A stretch of 64,000 nucleotides of DNA, taken from positions 1 through 64,000 of the forward strand of contig CAUEEP010000134.1 in the NCBI GenBank assembly GCA_958450365.1, written 5' to 3'. Position 1 is the first letter of the stretch. Every line of letters begins with the position of its first letter. Origin of the DNA: Mesorhabditis belari. Its lineage: Eukaryota > Nematoda > Chromadorea > Rhabditida > Rhabditidae. The notes below the pieces were generated by a model. That model was given only the letters and a program-made list of their open reading frames with translations, ran no database searches and had not been told where the DNA came from. Both the position numbers and the translations under genes were made by a program. Positions 34,901-46,900 of the stretch are shown in pieces.

Positions 34901-37900
34901 ATAAATTCACTTTACTTTATGCTACCCTTCAGGTTTTAAATCCTGTTTAGATAACTGGTTTAACATTGTAGAGAGACTGGTTTTGCTAACATTTGTGTCA
35001 CCATCGACGTAGTATTAATCCGATCTGTACTCTTCTCAAGAGTATTAATCTTATGTTGGACACTACCGTGTTCTTGTTACGTTTTAAGCGCTTTTGGGGG
35101 AAACCCTTTTAACCTATTCGACCTATAACCTATAACCTTTTGTGCTATTCGGCTATTCTTAAGCAGAATCATCCTCGTTGATAAGGTTAAAGCGGATCGA
35201 ACCCCAAACTTATAAATTGTTTATAAATTGTTTATAAATTGTTTATAAATTGTTTATAAATATGTTTATAAATAATTTCTATAATATAATTGTGAATTTA
35301 TAGCTAAATTAGTCTCTCGTATTGAGAGAAAGCTATGCCAAGGAAATGCTAAGGAAAGAAAAATTGTCTTGGTCGGATTTCAAGCTTGGATTTAGTCTAC
35401 AACCTTGACTTTGGCTTACTTTCATTGGAAACTCTTTTCTCTGACTCTTTTCCAATTTATGAGCACTGTTTAATCCCTAATTTCTTAGAGGGAAACTATA
35501 GAAAAACTTGAATTCAACACAAAAAATCTAAAACGGTTAGCGAAAATGCAAAGTTTCTGTTTAGATTACCCCTTTAACTGAATATCTTTTTTTTATTCGT
35601 TTACTTGCTCACCGGAAACTGGATCAGTGACATTCCTTGCCTCGTACAGCATGCCGAGCGCGAGATGGCAAATGATCTCACAATGAGCCTCGACGATCTC
35701 CGGGATTCCACCAACCGACATATAACTGTCACCAACTGTCTCCACTTTGTAGGCCTGAAAATTGGAAGGAATACTGTAACTGTATTGTACTATACTGTAC
35801 TGTACTGTACTATACTGTACTGTACTGTACTGTACTATACTGTACTGTACTGTACTGTACTATACTGTACTGTACTGTACTGTACTATACTGTACTGTAC
35901 TGTACTGTACTGTACTATACTGTACTGTACTGTACTGTACTATACTGTACTGTACTGTACTGTACTATACTGTACTGTACTGTACTGTACTATACTGTAC
36001 TGTACTGTACTGTACTATACTGTACTGTACTGTACTGTACTATACTGTACTGTACTGTACTGTACTATACTGTACTGTACTGTACTGTACTATACTGTAC
36101 TGTACTGTACTGTACTATACTGTACTGTACTGTACTGTACTGTACTGTACTGTACTGTACTGTACTATACGGTACTATACACACAAATCCCTTTCCCAAT
36201 CTATTGTGTCAAACTAAAGCTAGGCTTGGCTTGGCTATGGCTTTGGCTGGGCTTTGGCTTGGCTATGGTTTTGGCTTGGCTTTGGCTTGGCTTTGACTTG
36301 GCTTTGGCAGGGCTTTGGCTGAGCTTTGGCTTGGCTTAGGCTTGGTTTTGGCTTGGCTGGGCTTTGGCTTGGCTTGGCTTAGGCTCAGGCTTAGGCTTTG
36401 GCTTAGGCTTGGTCTTGGTTGACTTCTGATTGGTATATTTGTGCCTAGCCAGTTTATCGTAAGCCCCAAGCCTAGGCTAGGCGATTCCTCTGACTTAGAA
36501 CCTGGTTACAACCCTGGTTCAAAGGTTTAAGCCAGGGCAGGAAATGGATTTTGGAACATAATGAGGCAAAGATTGTGGTCGGAAAGCCTTTAACCAATGT
36601 TGGCGTCTTTTGGGAGTTTGACATTGGCTTGATTTTGGTTGAGGATTTTTTGGTTCTGAGCTCTTGAACTCAATGCCAATTTCGACTTGATTTCGAGTTT
36701 TTATTTTCCAAACTCGATGGAATGGAAATAAGAAGTTGATCAAAGAAAATTAAACGGTAATTAAACGGTAATTAAACGGCAATTAAACGGCAATTAAACG
36801 GCAATTAAACGGCAATTAAACAGCAATTAAACAGCATTTCAAAACAGCCTGTAACAAAGTTACACGAATTTTTCTGTTCTGTTTCGTTGAATTTGAATTT
36901 CCAGTGCCTCAAAAGCCATTAAACCATGAAATCTTTATTCACTTTGAGTGAAAAAACAATAGAAAACGATTTGTTCGCATATACACACACACAAATCCTT
37001 CGCCGAATCTATTGTCGATTGTTCGTAAGTCCAGAAGTTGGTGGTTGTTCTGGGGCTTTCTCTCCATCCATTGCTTTTCCTTTATTTGATCCCCACAAAG
37101 CGTAAGCGGCTGGGGCATAGGCATAGGCGTAAGGAGAAGCGACAACGGGAGCTCCATAAACTGATGGATATCCGTAGGCGCTGTACGCGAGGTAGTAGGC
37201 CTGAAAGAGTGTACTTTGAGGTGAGTTTTGCTTAGAAACACAAGGCATCTATTGCACTAGGGGGTAGGTGATAGAGTTGAAGATCTTTAGAGAAGTTGAG
37301 GATCTTTTAAGGAAACTTTGAGGATCTTTAAGTGTCTCTTACTTTTAAATCCACAATTCGCTTACTTTTCTTTTAAGAAATTGCTATTCAGTACAAGTTA
37401 CAGTCATCTACAGTAATCTACAGCAATCTACAGCAATCTACAGTAATCTACAGCAATCTACAGCAATCTACAGCATTCTATAGTCTTCTACAGTCTTCTA
37501 CAGTCTTCTACAGTCTTCTACAGTCTTCTACAGTCATCTACAGTCTTCTACAGTCTTCTACAGTCATCTACAGTCTTCTACAGTCTTCTACAGTCTTCTA
37601 CAGTCATCTACAGTCTTCTACAGTCTTCTACAGTCTTCTACAGTCTTCTACAGTCTTCTACAGTCTTCTACAGTCTTCTACAGTCATCTACAGTCTTCTA
37701 CAGTCTTCTACAGTCTTCTACAGTCTTCTACAGTCATCTACAGTCTTCTACAGTCTTCTACAGTCTTCTACAGTCATCTACAGTCTTCTACAGTCTTCTA
37801 CAGTCTTCTACAGTCTTCTACAGTCTTCTACAGTCTTCTACAGTCTTCTACAGTCTTCTACAATCTTCTACAGTCTTCTACAGTCTTCTACAGTCTTCTA

Positions 37901-40900
37901 CAGTCTTCTACAGTCTTCTACAGTCTTCTACAGTCTTCTACAGTCTTCTACAGTCTTCTACAGTCTTCTACAATCTTCTACAGTCATCTACAGTATTCTA
38001 TAGTCTTTTAAAGCTCTAGAATCTAAAATTCACCTCAGTTTGCCCGACAACAATCAAAGCAGCAATGAAAAGCGAGAAGATCTTGGTAGACATTGTAGAT
38101 TTCGAGTGAAGAATCGAGTGTGAATTCTTCAATTTCTCATCCACATTTTATACTCACTTTCGTCAATATTCTGAGACAAAAGTCTTTCAAAAAAAGAATG
38201 AAAAACGAAAAAATCAACAGAAATTGGCCATTGCCTAAAAAAAAGGCGGCAAAGAAAAGAGAGAAACGGGAAAAAATCAGCGTCGTTTGTTCTCGCTGAA
38301 CAAGTGAGACTTGAGAGACTTCTTGAGTAAATAAAACGATTGTTGAAATGTAAAAAGAGTTAGAGCATTGGTAAACTTGGCGCTCTTTGAAGATTTGAAA
38401 CAAAAAGTCACAAAAAACACAAAAGAAAGCTCGAAAATAGAGAAATCGTAAGATTGATAAAAGCTTTTGTAAACTCTCTCTTTCTCGTGCACTTATTGCT
38501 TCATTTTCTAGCAATCGCAAGTCATTCTTGCGAGAATTCTCGATTAGAAAGCGTGTGTTTACAAATTTGCGCAGAAATTTTGAGCAAAACAAAATTCCGC
38601 TGATCAATTCTCGTCCGAAAACGGCTTTAAGTTGGAAATTTGATGAATTTCCAAGTGCTTCCATTACGGGAAACCTTCGTAATCTTTATCTAGACTTTTT
38701 CCTTTCTGCTTGTTCACATCAATCATCGTTTTTTTCAATGACACAACGCAATTTTAAGCTTCAAATGTTTCCAGTATAAGTATCTATCCTTTTGAAGCTA
38801 GGAATACAAAAAAATGACCCACCGGGATTCGAACCCGCGACCTCTCGATCACTAGGCGAACGCTTTACCAATGAGCCACAACGACATGTGCCTCCGCCGC
38901 CAAGGTAGGGCCTTATCTCTCACTAGGGCAAAATAACACAAGAAGTCTAGTAGACATGGCTTTGTTGTTCTCGGGGATTCGAAACCGCGAGCTCTCGATC
39001 ACTAGGCGAACGCTTTACCAATGAGCCACAACGACATGTACCTCTGCCGCCAAGGTAGGGCCTTATCCCTCACAGTAATGTCTAGTAGTTCTTTGCGCTC
39101 CAACGTAAACTAAATCGATCTGGCACACCGAATTCCTCATTTTTCCCGCAGCTTGGTATCGCGAGAAAAATTGGGATTTCGGTGTGCCAGATCGATTTAG
39201 TTACCTTGGAGCGCAAAAGAACAACCGACCGAAGCCATGACATTCTTGTTATTTTGCCCTAGTGAGGGATAAGGCCCTACCCCTACCTCTCAGCATCATA
39301 AGCCTCTCAGCATCATAAGCCTCTCAGCATCATAAGCCTCTCAGCATCATAAGCCTCTCAGCATCATAAGCCTCTCAGCATCATAAGCCTCTCAGCGTCA
39401 TAAGCCTCTCAGCGTCATAAGCCTCTCAGCGTCATAAGCCTCTCAGCGTCATAAGCCTCTCAGCGTCATAAGCCTCTCAGCGTCATAAGCCTCTCAGCGT
39501 CATAAGCCTCTCAGCGTCATAAGCCTCTCAGCTTCATAAGCCTCTCAGCTTCATAAGCCGTAGATAAATTGATTGACGAAATGTAAGCAGCTATATCCAT
39601 AAAGCTTGTCAATTAGTAAGTAAAGGCAAGACTGGTAAGTTGTAGTCTTGCTTGCTTTACTGCTTAAGTGCTTTACTGCTTTACTTTAGGTTTCAAGCTT
39701 TACTACTGCTTTAAGCCTTCAATATCTTATCTTGTTTATTTCAAGAAAAAGTTCCGTCTAGTAGAGATCGTTTGCAATGATCTCATGACCCCGAGAGATT
39801 TTGCGGGGGTCCACCCATCCATGAAAAGGCTTAGAACAGTTATATATCACAAATTCTCTCAATTTTCTCAATTTTCTCAATTTTCCCCTTTCGCGACATC
39901 AATTTTCATCAATAGAAAAGGCAAAAGATTGATAAAAAAGAAAAGGAGCAAAGAAAAGAAAAGAAAAAGAATACATAGAGAAATGAGACAAATAGAAAAT
40001 GTTTCTTTTCGATTTTTTAGCATTCTTTTCAATTGTTGGAAGATGAATTCTCGATCTATTCTTTTATTTTCTTTTTTTTTACTATTTTCTTTCGTATTTT
40101 CTTTCGTATTTTCGAAAATCGATGAAATGAAAGAAAAAAAAGCGCTAAAAACCTATGCAATGGTGCCACAAATCGCTTTCTCGCCCTACTTTTGGACGAA
40201 ATTGAATCAAGATCTACCGTGGATAGAAAAAACGAGGAATCATATGTGAATTTTATCATTTTATCAATCGAATCTTATCCATTTGCCACATTTTTGTACA
40301 TTTTTGTCCATTTTTTTTTGAATAAAATTGAACTTTTTCTTTTGAAATAAAAAAATTTTCAATTAAAAAGCAAAATTTTGAAATTTTTATGCATTTAAGC
40401 TGAATTTTCGATTGAAATTGGGTTCAGAATTGTTTAAAAAAGACGGGGATGGGACAAATGCGTCCTTTTTTTGCGCACCTGGACACTTGCGCACCTGGAC
40501 ATTTGCGCACCTTGTTTTTTGCTGGAAAAGGCCTTAGGAAAGGTCGTCGAGCTTCGAAAATATTCCATATAAGGGAATCGTATGCGTAGATTCCGAATTT
40601 CGACAAATCAGACCTTGCTGACAAGTCAAATTTGGGCTAAAAGGCAAAAACTGCGGAAAAGCGTTAAGTTGCGTAGTTTTTGCCTTTTAGCCCAAATTTG
40701 ATTTGTCAGCAAGGTCTGATTTGTCGAAATTCGGAATCTACGCATACGATTCCCTTATATGGAATATTTTCGAAGCTCTACGACCTTTCCTAAGGCCTTT
40801 TCCACCAAAAACCCGGTATATGAACTAAATGAGGATATAGTGTAACGTGCTTTATCTTCTGTGGAGTCTCAATGTGGTTTATGTCTGCTTCTGTGAAAGA

Positions 40901-43900
40901 AACAAGACTTTATTTAACACCTGAATCACCACGCAAAACACTACGTTCCACGTTAACAACACCACGTACAAAAAACCACGAATAAAACACTCACTGAGAA
41001 ATGAATGAAAACAATCACTTAATAAATGAGAACACGAACCACTTGCAAAAGGGAATGCGAAAGAAATAATCACTTGATCAAGAGCAAAAAATGAATCAAG
41101 AAGACTCAAATGAAAGAAAAGACCAACGGAATAAGATAGGAAACCTTTTATAGCCTTTTATTTGTGCAAAAGTTACTTAGTCAACGGTTACGTACGTTCC
41201 CAAGGGCACCTTATAGAATTTAAAACCTTTAACTGACGTGTGTGAGGATCGAGAGTTCGATCACAAGGTGCGCAAGTGTCCAGGTGCGCAAAAAAAGGTA
41301 GCATTTTGTCCCACCCCCAAAAAGACATAAAATCAATTTCATATTGATTTAAGCAATAGAAACCATTAAACATTGTTTAAATTTAGGGTTTTAATCTGGG
41401 AAATCGGATCTTGAAAGAGCTCTAGAGCCTAAGCCTAGTTTAAAATTGAAAAACTTAGCAACTTTGAACTCTTTTATCCTCTTTTCTTTCATTTTTATTT
41501 AATAAACAATGTTTTTTAATGAATAGCTTTATTAGAAAGCTTCTTTATTCACGAAGCTTATCATTTTTTCACTAAAATCGAACTTTTTCTTCTAAAATAA
41601 TGAAATTTTCAATTAAAAAACAAAATTTTTAAAACTTTATGCATTTAAACTAGCTTCTCTTTCGAATTTGTGTTCAGAATTGTTTTAAAAAGGATATAAA
41701 AGCAATTCACTTCACTAAAATCGAACTTTTTCTTTCAAAATAATGAAATTTTCAATTAAAAAGCGAAAAATTTCAAATTTTCATTCAAATGTTAAAATTT
41801 TTATGCATTTAAGCTGAATTTTTGATCGAAATTGTGCTCAGAATTGTTTTAAAAGGATATAAAATCAATTCTATGTTGATTTAAAGAAATAGAAACCATT
41901 AAACATTGTTTAAATTTAGGTTTTAACCTGGGAAATCGGATCTTGAAAGAGCTTTAGTTTAAAATTGAAAAACTTAGCAACTTTGAACTCTTTTATTCTT
42001 TTATTTTATCTAGTAAATAATGTTTTTTAATGAATAGCTTTATTAGAAAGCTTCTTTATTCACGAATCTTATCATTTTTTCACTAAAATCGAACTTTTTC
42101 TTCTAAAATAATGAAATTTTCAATTAAAAAGCGAAAAATTCGAAATTTTTATGCATTTAAGCTGAATTTTCGATCGAAATTGTGCTCAGAATTGTTTTAA
42201 AAGGATATAAAATCAATTTCATATTGATTTAAGCAATAGAAACCATTAAACATTGTTTAAATTTAGGTTTTAACCTGGAAAATCGAATCTCGCCGGAGAA
42301 CCGACGAATTTAACCCCGGATCCAGTATCACACAGCGGTGAACCGTATCCAAAGGCTCAGATCCAACTACGAGCTTTTTAACCGCAGCAATAATGACATA
42401 CACTTTGAGAGCTGGAATTACCGCGGCTGTTGGCACCAGACTGCTGACCAGACTGCTGGCACCAGACTGCTGTCACCAGACTGCTGGCACTAGACTGCTG
42501 GCACCAGACTTGCCCTCTCATTGATCCTCGTTAAAGGTTTAGAGCCTAAGCCTCTTGAAAGAGCCTAAGCCTAGTTTAAAATTGAAAAACTTAGCAACTT
42601 TGAACTCTTTTATCCTCTTTTCTTTCATTTTTATTTAATAAACAATGTTTTTTAATGAATAGCTTTATTAGAAAGCTTTATTTTATTCTTTATTCCCTTT
42701 TTCTTTAAAGAAACAAACAAACAAACTTTGAAAAGTTTCTTTATGAATCTATTAGATTTTAATAATTCAATCCAATAATTGAATTCAATAATTCAATAAT
42801 TATAATATTTAAATCAACCTTTTTGCAAGATGAGCCAGGTTAGATTGGATCTAGAACAAGTCAAAGCTCATGTCCAGCCCCAGACGTAGGAAACTTTTAT
42901 ACATTTTCTGTGCCATTTTATTGGGTTGGTGAATTGAAAACTGCCGGCTATTGTCATATGTGACAGTTTGAGCACTTTCTTCAGAAGAAACCCATTTTGG
43001 TGTCAATGGAAATGTTGTAGAGAATCAAAAATCAAGCTTATATCCAATTTTCCAAAAAGATACACCTAGTAGTTCCCTTTAAAATTTGTGTGTTCTGTGT
43101 GTTCTTTGTGCGGCCGCGTAATCGCTTGTCGTCTGGCGCAGGGCTTTTACATAAGTCCCTTCCCTCTCTGCTCCACAATCTCTTCTGGCCGTTTACGAAT
43201 CTTCAAATTCGACATTGACTTCTCCTCAAATCAAGGCTAATCTCAATCTATTGGGTCTGAGAATGGAAAACCCGCCGGCTATTGTCATATGTGACAGTTT
43301 GAGCACTTTCTTCAAAAGAAACCCATTTTGGTGTCAATGGAAATGTTGTAGAGAATCAAAAATCAAGCTTATATCCAAATTTTCAGAACGATTCAAAAAC
43401 TGGTTTTCAAGAAATGCCAAATTTACGAATTTTCACAAAACTTGCATTTTAAGCGAAACTACTAAGTGTATCTTTTTGGAAATTTGGCTATAAGCCTAAT
43501 TTTTGATTCTCTACAACTTTTCTATTGACACCAAAATAGGTTTCTTTTGAGGAAAGTGATCAAACTGGGACATCTCCAGTCCTCCATTTTTGAGTCTCAC
43601 ACACAAACCAAAATCCTTCTTAGTAGGATTTTGGCTTGGGTGCTCCAAGTTCCAATCGAAAGTTGGGGCTTGGGTGCTCGAAGTTGACCCATGGGTGCCC
43701 CATGACCTCAATGATCCTCAGAAGAGGCAGCGCGCCTCGATCAGTGCATCGTGAGAGATGTCCTTTCTTCTTCCGTGAGAGATGTCCTTTCTTCTTCCGT
43801 GAGAGATGTCGAAAGGAAATCCTTTCTTCCTCGAATTGTGACAGGAGATGAGAAATGGGTTTTATCTGTGAACTTTCAGAGGAAGTGACAATGGGTGGGG

Positions 43901-46900
43901 CCAGGCGAGAAACCCGAAAGTGACCCTAAGCCCGATTTGCACCAGAAGAAGTTTATGCTCTGCATTTTCTGGGATATGGAGGGGAGTGGTGTACTGGGAG
44001 TTGCTGGATAGCAAGACCATTAATGCAATCAAATACAGTGAACAGTTGAGAAGGGTGAATGAATCCCTGAAGAAGAATTATCCCTCAAAGTCAAAGATCG
44101 TTCTCATCCACGACAACGCGCGCCCTCATGTTGCAAAACTGACTCCCTCTAAAATAAATAGCCTTGTTGGGAACTTTTGGCGCATACCCTATACAGTCCG
44201 CCCCTTCTGATGACTATTTATTCCGGGCCATGAGTGAGCTTGCAGGAGAACACTTCGATTCAGAAGAAGCAGTCAAGCAGCAGTTTTTTCAATTCACCAA
44301 CCCAATAGATTTCAATAATTGTAATATTCAAATAAACCTTTTGCAAGATGACCAATCGATCGAATTTCGTGAAGAGATCATTCAACAACATCACCACATC
44401 TTTCGGAGCACAATGGGGAACGATTTGTTGAAATGAGGGCACATCACAGAACATCACCGTCGCTTCTTGGTATTCTCCTAGAAACAAAAACTTTCTGAAA
44501 TTCATTCTTCAACTCTTACTTGCATCCACACTCATTCCACTCTTCAATTGCTGAGCCACTGATGCTGGTAACATTTCAGACAGCAGAGCATCGGTTTTCC
44601 CTTTTTCTAGCTCAAGATCTTTCGCCAAAATTTCAAGTTGTTCATTGTTGGCCTCGAGTTGGAGGCTGAAAGGGAAATTCTTTGAGATTTCGAGTTTCAA
44701 TTGTTTTCCTTAAACAATTGAAGACGCTATCGTAATGTGTATTTTTAGAATTTGAAACTTTTACAAACTAAAACTGATTATGAGGTTTCCTACTTCAGCT
44801 CAACATCGGAAAGACGTTGTTGATTGAGAAGAATGAGATCTCTTGTAGCATCGTGAAGGGGCATTGCAGTCAGACGCATTCCTAGAGTCGATAAGACTGT
44901 GCTGGCTTTGAAAAGTTTTTGTTTATCATTAACAACACGAGATGGTGCTGAAAGAATCTATATGACAAGGTCAGTTGGCCGTCAGTTGGCCCAGGATCAG
45001 TTGGCCGTCAGTTGGCCCAGGATTAGTTGGCCCAGGATCAGTTGGCCGTCAGTTGGCCCAGGATTAGTTGGCCCAGGATCAGTTGGCCGTCAGTTGGCCC
45101 AGGATTAGTTGGCCCAGGATCAGTTGGCCGTCAGTTGGCCCAGGATCAGTTGGCCGTCAGTTGGCCCAGGATTAGTTGGCCCAGGATCAGTTGGCCGTCA
45201 GTTGGCCCAGGATTAGTTGGCCCAGGATCAGTTGGCCGTCAGTTGGCCCAGGATCAGTTGGCCCAGGATCAGTTGGCCGTCAGTTGACCCAGGATCAGTT
45301 GGCCGTCAGTTGACCCAGGATCAGTTGGCCGTCAGTTGACCCAGGATCAGTTGGCCGTCAGTTGGTCCAGGATCAGTTGACCGTCAGTTGACCCAGGATC
45401 AGTTGACCGTCAGTTGCCCAGGATCAGTTGGCCGTCAGTTGGCCCAGGGGCAGTTGACCCAGAGTCAGTTGGCGGTGAGTTGACCCAGGATCAGCTGGCC
45501 AGGTCAAGCCAGGCTTAGCCTGTGGCCTGATCCTAGTCAAATTCAAAATGGATCTGGGATTTGGCCTGTACTGGTTCTTTTCTGGTTCTAGGTCTAACCC
45601 TAGCCCCGGGTCTAGTTCAGTTCAGGTCTAGCCCTAGACCTGAACTGCTCATTTCAAAGGGATTTAATAAGAGAATTCAGCTAGTAGAGTAAATATATAA
45701 CATGTTAGCGTCACTGTCATGCTCTTTTTAGATATATCTGTTACGACAGAATCCGACCACACGACAGGATCAGTTTCAGCCGTCAGAATCCGACCACAAG
45801 ACAATTTATGATCGGATTCTGACGACAGAAACCGATTCTGTGGTGTTCTGTCGATTCTGTCGTAAAGTATCAACTATTTGTTTGATTACTGCTTACAAAA
45901 CTAATCTATTTTATCAAAATAAACTTATAGTTACTTGTAGACTTTCAGAATTTTTCAGAATTTCTCTAGATTCCTCTTTAAAAACCCACCAAATGAGAGC
46001 AATTCTGGGATACTCGTCACATACGGTGAACACAAATAAATGATGTGTTTCCCCGTGCATGAAAGCATCATTTGTCCCTTTAATTTCAAATGTTGTCCAC
46101 TTGCTTCAGTCTGACTGTGATCACTGTCGAAGACGCTAAAAATTAAAGCGAATGAATTGGTGGAAAAGTGTCCAGCCGATACAGATTGACTCATGCATGA
46201 AAAGATTTGAAAAATTTTTTAAATAGAACTTTTTAGGGGTTGAGTTTAAGCGTAAGTTTGATGAAAATGCAGAAACGAATGCAAAAAAGAAGCAACTAAA
46301 GCTTTAAGGACACACTAGAGTACAATAGATAGCTATGCTAGCTATTCTAACTAGCTATGATAGCTATTCTAACTGCTTATTGCTCGCAAACTTTTCCTTT
46401 AAGCTTAGGCTTAGGTTAGGTAACTAGTTCAGCTACCTGACTTGCCGTACTTTGTGCTCGAAGTGTTTAAACACCTCATTTCTAGTGCGCTTAGTTGTTC
46501 ACTTCTTTTTACGGCAATTTTGTGATGCTATAAAGGATGTGTTAGGCATTCAACTTACCTCATATAGGTAAGTTAAATGAAAATACAGAAACAAATGCAA
46601 AAAAGAAGTAACGAAAGCTTTAAAGGGGGAGTATAACGGCCGGATGACCATAAAAATTTTTTTTGACGGCAACCACTTGTTTTTTATTTTAATATCGCTG
46701 ATTTTATTATAAAAAGAATAAAAATAACCCGGCTAGAGTGATTTGATGGGTGATGGGACAAATTTGATTTGATTTGATGGTTGAAGACGCTGCAAGGCTC
46801 GCATAGTTCATCTACAAGGTAAGTGCAAAAGTAGATTGAACAGATTTGATGGCTGAAGACGCTGCAAGGCTCGCGTAGTTCATCTACAAGGTCAGTGCAA

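Noticed and set aside
35605..36339. 244-codon plus-strand frame
   Set aside because: Consists of antisense of cyclase exon 16 followed by the 5-bp microsatellite.
38137..38664. 175-codon minus frame, Phe/Leu-rich
   Set aside because: Overlaps the nested gene's promoter, has no domain and reflects TTT/CTT-rich sequence.
38816..39075. Functional tRNA genes
   Set aside because: Box A and B are present, but acceptor stems do not pair; the two copies share non-tRNA tails, so they are SINEs.
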